From Haloplasma contractile (GTDB taxonomy: Bacteria > Bacillota_I > Bacilli_A > Haloplasmatales > Haloplasmataceae), in the NCBI GenBank assembly GCA_016841945.1, contig JAENYC010000001.1:306069-370068 (forward strand): 64,000 nucleotides of DNA. Reading direction: 5' to 3'. Under the pieces are notes generated by a model. That model saw only the letters and a program-made list of their open reading frames with translations. It did not search any database and was not told the DNA's origin. The position numbers were made by a program, and so were the translations under genes. Shown in pieces: positions 1-7,786 of this stretch; positions within the stretch are counted from its first letter, which is position 1, and each line of letters begins with the position of its first letter.

Positions 1-71
1 TCTTGTGAAACATTGTATTTTTTTGCGATATCATTTATTTTTTCACTTACTTGGACAATGTGGTATTTCAC
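1..71 (-). CDS. LysM-domain protein, N-terminus only (runs off the window)
   Basis: The first 23 codons of a leftward gene are visible. GTG is the likely start because a good GAGGTG ribosome binding site (complement of 77-82) lies 5 bases upstream; the upstream ATG is followed directly by TGA. The residues read like the first half of a LysM domain (YHIVQ, then ..INDIAKKYNVS), a fold that binds peptidoglycan glycans. No signal peptide precedes the LysM motif in the visible part, as in spore-coat assembly LysM proteins such as SafA or SpoVID. That comparison is inference from 23 residues only. Confidence 0.5.
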   Translation of the reverse strand, partial: MKYHIVQVSEKINDIAKKYNVSQ

Positions 72-102
72 ATAATCACCTCTCATATAATCATACTATT
101 AA

Positions 103-131
103 ATTATATGAGAATCTCTTAAGAATGTTAA
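103..131 (-). promoter_or_regulatory. sigma-A promoter of the LysM gene, with an inverted repeat over the leader
   Basis: On the minus strand TTAACA (126-131) and TATAAT (103-108) are separated by 17 bases, reading into the LysM gene. An inverted repeat with 10-base arms (81-90 and 104-113, spacer 13) overlaps the -10 element and reaches the ribosome binding site. It could be an operator or a leader hairpin. Confidence 0.55.
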
Positions 132-136
132 CTGAT

Positions 137-1183
137 TTACTGGTTTATCTCGTGATAATAATCTAAAGTATCTTGAGCAATATTAGATACCATTTGATAG
201 TATGTTGTATCAAAAGGCTGACGTGGTTGAATGATCGGTGTGATTTGATAAATAAGTTGACCGATTAAATAAAATAAATTTTCATCTACACGCATTTCGT
301 AAATATTAACATCATCTAAAATATTGGTAAAAATCTCGTCATCTACCAAATATTGTTGACTTGATATTTTTTCTACCTCTCTTACATCCAAGGCATTTAA
401 TAACCATCCAGTTGCTTTTTCTCCATCAACTAAATGATATGACTGATATAAAACATCACCGTGAGGGTTAATGACTTCAAATTGATGATTTAAATATTCA
501 CCCTTCACTTTATGATGATGATATAAAATAGAAGTTAATTCTTCAGTTGCGATAGAATACAAATCATAACTTGTTACGCCTTCATCATAGATGATATGGG
601 ATTTAACTTGACCTTCGCTTTTGGTAATGGTTGCATAAGAATGCTTCTTTTGATTATTTTCATGAAAGGTTATTTTCAATTCTTTCTGTTCGATAAAATC
701 AAAAGAGAATTCATCATATTGAACCGTATGTTTACCGCTATAAGATTTATCTCCATTTGGTAAATCTTCAAACCAAACTTGTAATACCCTATCGGTATTA
801 GTATCTTCAATACTGACACTAATTTTATGATCACGATAAGAAGCAAAATATTTATATTTTCCATATGAATACACTTCACTAGGAGCAATTTCGTGATTAT
901 CAATGGCTTCATTCACAACATTATTAAATGCGATAAATAACTCATCAATGTATTCATATATTTGAATAAGTTTCGTGAATGTTTCTGAACGATAGGAATC
1001 CATACTAATACTTGAGGTTGCAACTTGTTTTTGACTGTTCTCATATAAACTTTGTGGTAATAATTCGTAAACAGACACTCTCCGTCTTATAACATCAATA
1101 TTAATCTTAGATTTCTCTTCTCTACATCCAATTAAATTAATGACTAATATAATAAATATTAAACATAAAAATATTTTTTTCAT
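137..1183 (-). CDS. putative lipoprotein of unknown function
   Basis: The 348-residue product begins with a type II signal peptide: MKK, a hydrophobic stretch and the lipobox LIGC with Cys20, so it should be exported and lipid-anchored on the outer face of the membrane. The mature part is hydrophilic, rich in Tyr, Glu and His, and mostly beta-like in pattern. I see no catalytic motif and do not recognise a family. GAGGTGATG lies 6 bases before the ATG. The gene follows the EreA/ChaN-like gene on the same strand but is separated from it by an intrinsic terminator, so it probably has its own promoter. Confidence is high that it is a lipoprotein gene; the function is unknown. Confidence 0.8.
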   Translation of the reverse strand: MKKIFLCLIFIILVINLIGCREEKSKINIDVIRRRVSVYELLPQSLYENSQKQVATSSISMDSYRSETFTKLIQIYEYIDELFIAFNNVVNEAIDNHEIAPSEVYSYGKYKYFASYRDHKISVSIEDTNTDRVLQVWFEDLPNGDKSYSGKHTVQYDEFSFDFIEQKELKITFHENNQKKHSYATITKSEGQVKSHIIYDEGVTSYDLYSIATEELTSILYHHHKVKGEYLNHQFEVINPHGDVLYQSYHLVDGEKATGWLLNALDVREVEKISSQQYLVDDEIFTNILDDVNIYEMRVDENLFYLIGQLIYQITPIIQPRQPFDTTYYQMVSNIAQDTLDYYHEINQ

Positions 1184-1236
1184 AAAACATCACCTCTAAT
1201 TATTAGTTTGTACTTAATTTTATACATCATGAAAAA

Positions 1237-1257
1237 AAACACCATTTTGTGGTGTTT
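1237..1257 (-). terminator. intrinsic terminator after the EreA/ChaN-like gene
   Basis: An 8-base-pair stem (AAACACCA with TGGTGTTT) with a 5-base loop is followed on the minus strand by a run of T. It starts a few bases after the stop codon of the upstream gene. Confidence 0.8.
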
Positions 1258-1262
1258 CATCG

Positions 1263-2432
1263 TTATTTATTAAATATAATTTGTTTTAAAATTTTATAAT
1301 AAATCGTAACAGGATTTAATTTCACAGGTTCATCTATTGGTGTTTGTGATTTGGAATGACAGATTAAAATTAAATATTGATAATAATCAGTGGTGACCTT
1401 ATCCTCTTTATTATCGGATAAATGATACCAAATTAATTTATTTGTATAGGGTGAATCCTTTCTATTTAATTTAATCAATGAAAAATTTGAACATAACACA
1501 TCTAAATTATTCGTTTTGTATGTTCGCTTTATCTTATCCTGTTGATAAAATAGGTCCGAATGGATTGAAATTGCCTTTAAACATTCACTGTCTTTATAAA
1601 AAATCATAATTGATAACACTTGATTTAAAACAGGAGAATTTATATCGTGTTTTAAGTAATATGTAAGAGATAAAAAGCCATCACTTAGTCTATCACTAAA
1701 TCCATGTTTAGCACCAACTTGAGCATAAAATGATTCAAAACCATAATATTTTTGTAATATAAGATAATTCTGATACATGGTATTATCTCGTTCTTGCCAA
1801 TTAATTTCATCGTAAAAATTAAGAGATGCGATAATATTTTGTTTTAACATATTTAAAAGCTTATCATCATAATCTTGTGCAATGATATCTTCTATGCTTT
1901 CTACATTATCACTATGATAATAATTATAAAAATAAAGTGCACTATCTAAGGTGTGTTCTATATCTATTCCAATTACCGATACTTTCTTATCATCACTTAC
2001 ACTTAAATTATATTTATATAAGTTTTCGTAAAATTGATATTCATCAAGCATATAAAAGGTACTACCTTGATAAAATGAAAAAACATCATCGAGTATTTTC
2101 TTATTACCGGTTTTTAAATATTCATTTAACAAATAACCACTGCTAAAAGAAATCTCCGCTACATAGACTGAAACATTTTTTTCACGATTTAAATAGGTTA
2201 AAAAATCATATTTAACAATAGTGTTTTGTTTGAAACCATGCAACTCTGAAACAATATAGGCTTTATTAGCATTTAAATCTACTTCATCTAATTTTATCGT
2301 ATAGGAAGCATTCTGTTTCAAATATTTCACTTCTTGGGCATTCACTATTTCTTTATCTTGATTTAAATACAAAAATAATCCAAACATTAGGATAATGATG
2401 AAAAATTCAATGATATACTTTCTTATGCACAT
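1263..2432 (-). CDS. membrane-anchored erythromycin esterase/ChaN-like protein
   Basis: The 389-residue protein has one N-terminal membrane segment (about residues 7-23) with no lipobox, and the rest should lie outside the cell. The segment around residues 60-105 resembles the EreA/ChaN/TraB-like superfamily: a strand ending in E63-L-H65-G, then an acidic strand with E93 and a helix, and later D157-I-E-H160. In known EreA enzymes a histidine and glutamates in these positions hydrolyse the macrolide lactone; other members of the fold have unrelated roles. Overall similarity is weak, so I do not claim antibiotic resistance. The ribosome binding site sits in the 3' arm of a hairpin directly before the start. 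Confidence 0.55.
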   Translation of the reverse strand: MCIRKYIIEFFIIILMFGLFLYLNQDKEIVNAQEVKYLKQNASYTIKLDEVDLNANKAYIVSELHGFKQNTIVKYDFLTYLNREKNVSVYVAEISFSSGYLLNEYLKTGNKKILDDVFSFYQGSTFYMLDEYQFYENLYKYNLSVSDDKKVSVIGIDIEHTLDSALYFYNYYHSDNVESIEDIIAQDYDDKLLNMLKQNIIASLNFYDEINWQERDNTMYQNYLILQKYYGFESFYAQVGAKHGFSDRLSDGFLSLTYYLKHDINSPVLNQVLSIMIFYKDSECLKAISIHSDLFYQQDKIKRTYKTNNLDVLCSNFSLIKLNRKDSPYTNKLIWYHLSDNKEDKVTTDYYQYLILICHSKSQTPIDEPVKLNPVTIYYKILKQIIFNK

Positions 2433-2477
2433 AAAAACACTCCCTTCTTTTAATCTTATTAAGACGGAAGTGTTTTT
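2433..2477 (-). terminator. terminator-like hairpin ending at the next start codon
   Basis: A 12-base-pair stem (with one G-U pair on the minus strand) and a loop of about 21 bases lies between the aldo/keto reductase and the EreA/ChaN-like gene. Its 3' arm contains the GGGAG ribosome binding site, and its T run abuts the ATG of the downstream gene. It may both end the upstream transcript and occlude translation of the next gene. Confidence 0.6.
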
Positions 2478-2506
2478 ATATCTTATTGCTTAACTTTTTT
2501 TAAATT

Positions 2507-3409
2507 TTAATCAACATCGACACCTTTTGCGGCAACATAAATACGAAACCATTCTTCTCTTGTCAATTTGATATCCAACGCTTTTATGGCATTTTTTACG
2601 CGTTTCATGTTTTTTGTTCCGATAATCGGTAAAAAATTGACTGGATGTGAAAGCAAAAATGCATATGCAATGATATCGATAGACTCAATATCATAATCTT
2701 TTGCGATATCTTCTAAAGTTTGACAAACATTTATCGCATTATCACTAGATGATGAAAACAAATTTCCACCAGCAAGTGGTGACCATACCATCGGAGGTAT
2801 TTCATACTCCTGACATAAATCTATTGTGCCGTTGTCAAAATTTGTTAGATATAATGGAGATACTTCTATTTGATTTGTCACTAATGGATATTTAATAAAT
2901 TTCTGAAGCATGTTAAAAGATTGTGGAGTAAAGTTTGATACTCCAAAATTTAAAACTTTTCCTGATGTGTATAGTGATTGAAAGGCTTCGCTAACTTCAA
3001 ACGGGTCAATGAATGGGTCTCTTCTATGAATCAATAATAAATCTATATAATCTGTTTTCATATTTTTCAAAGACTGATTCACCGATGAGATAATATGTGC
3101 TTTACTTGTATCATAGTATTTGATTTGTCGTTCAGGATATTTATCACTTAATAGTTTTATGCCGCATTTCGTCACTATCTGAATTTGATTTCTAAGATTT
3201 AAATGAGCGGATAAGGCATCTCCTAATCGTTTTTCACACGTATAATCACCATAAATATCAGCATTATCAAATGTTGTAATGCCTAAATCAACGAGTTGTT
3301 CAATATGTTGAGCTAATTGAAATTGATCATAGTTCCAACTTGGAAGTCTCATTAAACCTTGAATAATTCTAGAAACTGTTAAAGTCTCTGATAACTCTAT
3401 ATATTGCAT
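2507..3409 (-). CDS. aldo/keto reductase (YdhF type)
   Basis: A 300-residue cytosolic NAD(P)H-dependent oxidoreductase with a TIM barrel. The catalytic tetrad of the superfamily is readable: Asp in FDNADIYG, Tyr in the same IYG motif, Lys in VTKCG and His in LLLIHRRDP. The opening (GLMRLPSW, then GITTFDNADIYGDY) is typical of the YdhF branch; the substrate cannot be inferred. Two ATG codons are adjacent (3412 and 3409). The second is preferred because it gives a 5-base spacing from GGGGTG; the longer reading frame upstream has no ribosome binding site. The gene lies alone between two hairpins. Confidence 0.9.
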   Translation of the reverse strand: MQYIELSETLTVSRIIQGLMRLPSWNYDQFQLAQHIEQLVDLGITTFDNADIYGDYTCEKRLGDALSAHLNLRNQIQIVTKCGIKLLSDKYPERQIKYYDTSKAHIISSVNQSLKNMKTDYIDLLLIHRRDPFIDPFEVSEAFQSLYTSGKVLNFGVSNFTPQSFNMLQKFIKYPLVTNQIEVSPLYLTNFDNGTIDLCQEYEIPPMVWSPLAGGNLFSSSSDNAINVCQTLEDIAKDYDIESIDIIAYAFLLSHPVNFLPIIGTKNMKRVKNAIKALDIKLTREEWFRIYVAAKGVDVD

Positions 3410-3477
3410 CATTTCACCCCTTTTTTTACTTATATTATAAACAGTTTTTGTAAAAAATAAAAGATATAAAATAAAAT

Positions 3478-3522
3478 ACCTATAAAGCAAACACTTTTTT
3501 ATTAAGTGTCCACTCTATAGGT
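3478..3522 (-). terminator. intrinsic terminator of the rplU-obg operon
   Basis: A compound hairpin: an outer stem of 10 pairs (3478-3487 with 3513-3522) enclosing an inner ACACTT/AAGTGT stem, followed on the minus strand by a T-rich tract. It lies 18 bases after the obg stop. Confidence 0.75.
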
Positions 3523-3539
3523 ATAATATCAAATTGTCC

Positions 3540-4832
3540 TTAATCTAAAAACTCAAATTCATATTCAAAAATACGTACAATATCCCCATCTTTGACACCT
3601 TTTTCACGAAGTGCATGGTCAACTCCATATTTTCTTAACATCCTAGAAAAACGTCTGACAGACTCATGCTGTTGAAAATTTGTCATTTTAAACATCCGCT
3701 CTATGATTTCTCCGGTTACAACATAAACACCATCGGGGTCTTGATGTATCTCAAACTTAGGTTTATCTTCTTCAAGTTCATATATTTTATTCTCTAAGAA
3801 TTCATCTTCTTCATATAGAGGAAAATAAGATGCATTTTCTAACAAATCAGCTACTTTATAAAGCATTTCATTTAAATTTTTTCTCGTAACAGCTGAAATA
3901 GCAACAACTTCTATATCATCTTGTAACTCTTTTTTAAATTTCACTAAATTCTCTTTTGCATTTGGTAAATCCATTTTATTGGCCACGATGATTTGTGGTC
4001 TTTTAATTAAGTTCATCTTATAATTTTTTAATTCACGATTGATTTTATGGTAATCATCAATTGGTTCTCTACCTTCACTTCCAGACATATCAACAACATG
4101 AACAATCACTCTGGTTCTTTCAATATGTTTTAAAAATTGAAATCCAAGTCCAGCACCACTTGAGGCTCCTTCTATGATACCCGGTAAATCAGCCATTACA
4201 AAAGAACGTCCATCTGGTACAGACACCACACCTAAATTAGGCGCAAGGGTTGTAAAATGATAAGATGCAATTTTAGGTCTAGCTGCAGATACGGATGAGA
4301 TAATGGTTGATTTTCCTACGGATGGGAAACCAACTAATCCAACATCAGCTAACACTTTTAATATAATTTTTATTTCACGTTCTTCCCCTGGTTCTCCTAA
4401 TTCGCAAAAGTCAGGTGCCACCACTTTAGAAGTCGTGAAACTAGCATTTCCTCTACCGCCACGTCCACCTTTTGCGATGACAGCTTCTTGCCCTATTTCA
4501 ACTAAATCAGCGATGATTAGCCCTGTTTCAACATCATATACCGTTGTCCCTTGTGGTACTTTGACAACCTTATCTTGGGCATTTTTCCCATGTTGATTTT
4601 TGGTTTTTCCTTTTTCTCCATGCTTTGCTTTGATATGTTTTTGATAACGAAGATCAAGTAATGTCGATAATCCGCTATCTACTTTAAAGATAATACTACC
4701 TCCATGTCCACCATTTCCACCAAAAGAGCCACCTTTATCTACCTTATATTCACGACGCCAAGCGACAATACCATCGCCACCGTTTCCAGCTTTTACTTTT
4801 ATTGTTACTTCATCTATAAACAAATTAATCAC
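3540..4832 (-). CDS. obg: GTPase Obg/CgtA, 50S ribosome assembly factor
   Basis: A 430-residue essential GTPase that binds the late 50S subunit. Three domains are visible. The Gly-rich Obg fold covers about residues 1-158 (GNGGDG, GGxGG repeats, KGGRGGRGNASF). The G domain starts at GFPSVGKSTIIS, with DLPGIIEGAS as G3, NKMD as G4 and SAV as G5. A C-terminal OCT domain ends about position 430, normal for the family in Bacillota. It is the last gene of the rplU-prp-rpmA-obg order conserved in Bacillota. A terminator lies between rpmA and obg, so part of its expression may depend on readthrough. Confidence 0.97.
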   Translation of the reverse strand: MINLFIDEVTIKVKAGNGGDGIVAWRREYKVDKGGSFGGNGGHGGSIIFKVDSGLSTLLDLRYQKHIKAKHGEKGKTKNQHGKNAQDKVVKVPQGTTVYDVETGLIIADLVEIGQEAVIAKGGRGGRGNASFTTSKVVAPDFCELGEPGEEREIKIILKVLADVGLVGFPSVGKSTIISSVSAARPKIASYHFTTLAPNLGVVSVPDGRSFVMADLPGIIEGASSGAGLGFQFLKHIERTRVIVHVVDMSGSEGREPIDDYHKINRELKNYKMNLIKRPQIIVANKMDLPNAKENLVKFKKELQDDIEVVAISAVTRKNLNEMLYKVADLLENASYFPLYEEDEFLENKIYELEEDKPKFEIHQDPDGVYVVTGEIIERMFKMTNFQQHESVRRFSRMLRKYGVDHALREKGVKDGDIVRIFEYEFEFLD

Positions 4833-4868
4833 CTACTATGCATTATTATATACAACTAATAAAAAAAT

Positions 4869-4886
4869 AAAGCCCATTAGGGCTTT
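4869..4886 (-). terminator. hairpin terminator between rpmA and obg
   Basis: A 7-pair stem (AAAGCCC/GGGCTTT) with a 4-base loop, followed on the minus strand by TTATTTTTTT. It would reduce obg transcription relative to the ribosomal protein genes. Confidence 0.8.
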
Positions 4887-4894
4887 AAAAACAA

Positions 4895-5179
4895 TTATTC
4901 AGTAGGATAAACTGATACACGTTTACGATGCTTGTTAATTCTTTCGAACTTAACAACACCATCCACTAACGCAAATAAAGTGTCATCTCCACCTCTACCT
5001 ACATTGGTTCCTGGATGAATTTTTGTTCCTCGTTGACGATATAATATTGAACCTGCTGTCGCAAATTGTCCATCAGCTTTCTTAGCTCCTAATCGTTTTG
5101 ATTCTGAATCACGTCCGTTTTTAGTTGATCCAACTCCCTTTTTAGAAGCGAAATATTGGATATCTAGTATGAACTTCAT
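4895..5179 (-). CDS. rpmA: 50S ribosomal protein L27 with cleavable N-terminus
   Basis: A 94-residue L27. Its N-terminal extension ([10 protein letters not shown] before ASKKGVGS) matches the Bacillota-type pro-sequence that is removed by the Prp protease between Phe and Ala. Cleavage frees the mature tail that reaches the peptidyl-transferase centre. The core motifs [12 protein letters not shown] and [10 protein letters not shown] are standard. The prp gene lies directly upstream in the same operon, as expected for this arrangement. Confidence 0.97.
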   Translation of the reverse strand: MKFILDIQYFASKKGVGSTKNGRDSESKRLGAKKADGQFATAGSILYRQRGTKIHPGTNVGRGGDDTLFALVDGVVKFERINKHRKRVSVYPTE

Positions 5180-5191
5180 AGGTTACACCTC

Positions 5192-5503
5192 CTATTGAAA
5201 AGATATATCGATATATTTAGGATAAGATCGTTTAATCGTTTGTAATTGAACGATCAAAGTTTTACATATTAACTGTACTTCTTTTTGATTTGTGATATTT
5301 GGAATTTTTATCAGTTCATCTTCAAAAACAATTTGATTTTCATTATAAACTGATAGTTGTTCTAAGGCATTACAAATCCCAAAAACAACACTTGAAATTC
5401 CAGCGCAAACAATATCTTCATTGTATTTTCCACTTAATGCATGTCCTCTTATTTCAATTTGTGAAATAAAAGAATCATTTTTAAAAATCTTAATTTTTGT
5501 CAT
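5192..5503 (-). CDS. prp: ribosomal-processing cysteine protease Prp (YsxB)
   Basis: A 103-residue protein between rplU and rpmA. The Prp family uses a His in GHA and a Cys in CAGIS; both are present (RGHALSGKYNEDIVCAGISSVVFG), as is the Asp just before the Cys. Its known role is to cut the N-terminal extension off ribosomal protein L27, and the neighbouring L27 has that extension. The gene is close to rpmA (12 bases) and 13 bases downstream of rplU, and it should be co-transcribed with them. Confidence 0.93.
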   Translation of the reverse strand: MTKIKIFKNDSFISQIEIRGHALSGKYNEDIVCAGISSVVFGICNALEQLSVYNENQIVFEDELIKIPNITNQKEVQLICKTLIVQLQTIKRSYPKYIDISFQ

Positions 5504-5516
5504 AAAACCATCTCAT

Positions 5517-5825
5517 TTAAGCATTGATTTTTTCAATCACTAAACGGGTATATGGTTGACGATGACCTTGTTTTCTTCTGTAATTCTTCTTTGGTTTGTA
5601 TTTAAAGACGATGATTTTTTTACTCTTACCTTGTTTGTCAACTTTAGCAGTCACAGTTGCACCGTCTACTAATGGAGTACCAACCTTTGTATTATCTCCT
5701 CCAACTAGTAATACTTCGTCAAAAACGACAACATCACCTTCTTGAACATCTAATTTTTCAACCCAAATGGTTTGTCCTTCTTCAACTCGTAATTGTTTTC
5801 CACCTGTTTTTATTACAGCGTACAT
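5517..5825 (-). CDS. rplU: 50S ribosomal protein L21
   Basis: A 102-residue L21 with the usual motifs: [18 protein letters not shown] at the start, and [19 protein letters not shown] near the C-terminus, which contacts 23S rRNA. It is the first gene of the rplU-prp-rpmA-obg operon. The start has an AAGGAGG ribosome binding site. A long structured leader and a strong promoter lie upstream. Confidence 0.98.
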   Translation of the reverse strand: MYAVIKTGGKQLRVEEGQTIWVEKLDVQEGDVVVFDEVLLVGGDNTKVGTPLVDGATVTAKVDKQGKSKKIIVFKYKPKKNYRRKQGHRQPYTRLVIEKINA

Positions 5826-5922
5826 AAACGCACCTCCTTTTAATTATACTCAGACTCGCCTTGCAGGTAACTTATGTTTTTAAAACCTGTTTTGAGCGGT
5901 TGGGGCATCGGGTGCCTACAAC
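5826..5922 (-). ncRNA. putative L21 leader (cis-regulatory RNA)
   Basis: About 95 transcribed bases separate the promoter from rplU. The minus strand forms a short GGCA/TGCC hairpin and a CAGGT/ACCTG hairpin, then runs through AAGGCGAGTCTGAG into the ribosome binding site. Position, size and this sequence resemble the L21 leader motif of Bacillota, thought to mediate autogenous control by L21. A covariance-model search would confirm it. Confidence 0.65.
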
Positions 5923-5928
5923 AAAATT

Positions 5929-5957
5929 AGTATATCAAATCCGATGCTATAAGTCAA
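5929..5957 (-). promoter_or_regulatory. strong sigma-A promoter of rplU-prp-rpmA-obg
   Basis: TTGACT (5952-5957) and TATACT (5929-5934) with a 17-base spacer on the minus strand. The -35 box lies just past the stop codon of the upstream SpoIVFB-like gene. Confidence 0.85.
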
Positions 5958-5960
5958 TCA

Positions 5961-6695
5961 TTATTTTTGTTTCAACAAGCGTTTTAATACTTCATGTTCT
6001 GATATAAATTGCTTATTTTGATAAAAGATATGATTAAACCCTTTGTAGAATAAGTCATAAATTGGTTTGTCTGTCATCAGCATCTTTTTCTTTAGTTTTT
6101 GATTCGGATGTAGAAATTTATACCACAAAAAATGAAAATAAGTGTAAGGAATTGATTTAAAAATATTTATATTTAAGTAGATGAAGAATAATAAAATAAT
6201 CATATAATTAATATGGTTAAAAAAATAACCTATTAAAGTAGTACAGACAATAAAGGATAGAAAAGAAACACCTTTTAATACATTTTTATATGGAACGACA
6301 TATTGATTTAAAATCATGATGATTTTTGCTCCATCTAATGGAAGTATCGGTAGTAAATTTAAAATTAATACATAGATTGCACTATTTAATAATATTTCAT
6401 TCACCTGTATAAAATAAAAAGATAAATATAAAATTACACTTGCTAATGGTCCTCCTAAGTAAATCATTAATTCTTTTATATTGTGATCATTTTGACATTT
6501 ATCAATATGCAAAATACCACCTAATGGTGATATTTCTAATAATAAGATATCCTTTTTAAAGATTTTAATCATAATAAAATGACCGAGTTCATGAAATAGT
6601 AAACATAAGTATAGTGTCATCACTTCATAAAAAAAGCCCGATATTAAACAAATGATTAAATAGACTTCTGTAATAAAGTGTATCTTAATTTTCAT
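5961..6695 (-). CDS. spoIVFB: SpoIVFB-like intramembrane metalloprotease (M50)
   Basis: A 244-residue multi-spanning membrane protein of the site-2 protease family. The zinc motif is complete: H35-E36-L-G-H39 in one membrane segment, and LNLLPILPLDG with the third ligand Asp121 in another. Family members cut substrates inside the membrane; SpoIVFB of Bacillus cleaves pro-sigma-K during sporulation. The gene overlaps the SpoIVFA-like gene by 11 bases, the same pairing as in the spoIVF operon. It might instead serve another signalling role if this organism no longer sporulates. The symbol is given by family and context, not proven function. Confidence 0.85.
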   Translation of the reverse strand: MKIKIHFITEVYLIICLISGFFYEVMTLYLCLLFHELGHFIMIKIFKKDILLLEISPLGGILHIDKCQNDHNIKELMIYLGGPLASVILYLSFYFIQVNEILLNSAIYVLILNLLPILPLDGAKIIMILNQYVVPYKNVLKGVSFLSFIVCTTLIGYFFNHINYMIILLFFIYLNINIFKSIPYTYFHFLWYKFLHPNQKLKKKMLMTDKPIYDLFYKGFNHIFYQNKQFISEHEVLKRLLKQK

Positions 6696-7350
6696 TATTG
6701 ACCACTTGAATCACATCTAAATTATCAGTACCATCTTTAATCGCAAGATAATATTCTCCATTCATTTCCTCATTTATTCGACCTAGACCTAATATATCAC
6801 CATATTCTACATGATGATAAAGATTTACTTCAATACTTTCTAGATAACCATAATGGTATTCTCGTCCCATTATATCTTGTATCACAATCACTTTTCCTAA
6901 TTCATCATCATGATAAATCCAGATTACAATCCCCTTTACACATGATAGAACAGGTTCTAAGTAATCGGTCTCAATTAATACTCCCTCACGGTATGATTCT
7001 GTATCATTTATATCAAGTATGATTGAACCAACATACTTATATGGGTCATCTGTTTTAGGAAATAAACCATTTAATTTAGTATCTACAAAAGATTTGATTT
7101 GAACAAAATTCATATGACGAAACGTTCTTTCATAAATAAAAGATAATTTTGAACTATCACGACTAATTAGTAAAACGAACAAAAGGATGACACTTAATAA
7201 AACCTTATTCGTAAAGGAAATAAGCCTATCTGTTTGATGTTTTTTTTCAGATGAACGATTTATTCTTCTTTTATTATTCTTTTTATAGAATTGATAAAAT
7301 TTTGAACGATGTTTATTTTTCCGAATGATTTTTTCTACCTCTTTATTCAT
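6685..7350 (-). CDS. SpoIVFA-like membrane protein with degenerate LytM domain
   Basis: A 221-residue protein. The basic cytoplasmic N-terminus (rich in Lys/Arg) is followed by one membrane segment (about residues 47-63 from this start) and an outer domain that ends in an M23/LytM-like fold. The M23 zinc motifs are not intact (only HYGYL remains near the expected HxH), so it is probably not a peptidase. SpoIVFA is the regulator and scaffold of SpoIVFB and has the same architecture. The start at 7350 is chosen for its GGAG ribosome binding site; the longer frame from 7392 lacks one. It overlaps spoIVFB by 11 bases. Confidence 0.75.
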   Translation of the reverse strand: MNKEVEKIIRKNKHRSKFYQFYKKNNKRRINRSSEKKHQTDRLISFTNKVLLSVILLFVLLISRDSSKLSFIYERTFRHMNFVQIKSFVDTKLNGLFPKTDDPYKYVGSIILDINDTESYREGVLIETDYLEPVLSCVKGIVIWIYHDDELGKVIVIQDIMGREYHYGYLESIEVNLYHHVEYGDILGLGRINEEMNGEYYLAIKDGTDNLDVIQVVNNEN

Positions 7351-7501
7351 ATTATCATCTCCTAAAAAGATATCATTAAATAATATGAACAAAGTGACAT
7401 AATTATTATCTTTTTCTTAAAAAGACATTATAATTCAGCACACTTTTACATATTTATTAATTGAATATAATGTAACGTTATATGAAAAGGGTGAGTTAAA
7501 C

Positions 7502-7750
7502 TTGTGGTGGATTATTCCCGTTTTTTTAATACTTATTTGTAGCGTTGCCTTGATTTATAAACTTGGTTTTACAAGCGGTTATAAAAGAGGATTTCACTAT
7601 GGATATGAAAACAATCCGATAAGAGATTTAGGGATACAAACAATTCATGATATCAAAACATGGATTGTAAGAATGGAAATAAAAGATAGTCAATCACTAA
7701 AAATATTAAAACAACTAAAGGCTTTAGAACAAGCTACAAAAACGAAATAA
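7502..7750 (+). CDS. small single-pass membrane protein, unknown
   Basis: An 82-residue protein starting at TTG, 7 bases after an AGGGTGA ribosome binding site. It has a hydrophobic N-terminal helix (about residues 3-20), a Gly/Tyr-rich segment (YKLGFTSGYKRGFHYGYEN) and a charged cytoplasmic tail. I do not recognise the family. It stands alone, divergent from the SpoIVFA-like gene, and converges on glpX with a shared terminator. The good ribosome binding site and terminator support a real gene. Confidence 0.7.
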   Translation: MWWIIPVFLILICSVALIYKLGFTSGYKRGFHYGYENNPIRDLGIQTIHDIKTWIVRMEIKDSQSLKILKQLKALEQATKTK

Positions 7751-7779
7751 AATCTTCAAAGGTTACCTTTGAAGATTTT
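7749..7779. terminator. bidirectional terminator between the small membrane protein and glpX
   Basis: A perfect 14-pair stem with a 3-base loop, a T run on the plus strand (7776-7780) and an A-rich 5' side that gives a T run on the minus strand. It serves both convergent genes. Confidence 0.9.
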
Positions 7780-7786
7780 TGTCTAT

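Noticed and set aside
1263..2432. Macrolide resistance gene
   Set aside because: Only a few superfamily residues match EreA and the protein is membrane-anchored; calling resistance would overstate the evidence.
7393..7500. Sigma-E-like promoter upstream of the SpoIVFA-like gene
   Set aside because: A CATATTAT-like -10 can be found but the -35 is poor and such AT-rich matches are expected by chance. The same holds upstream of ylbJ.
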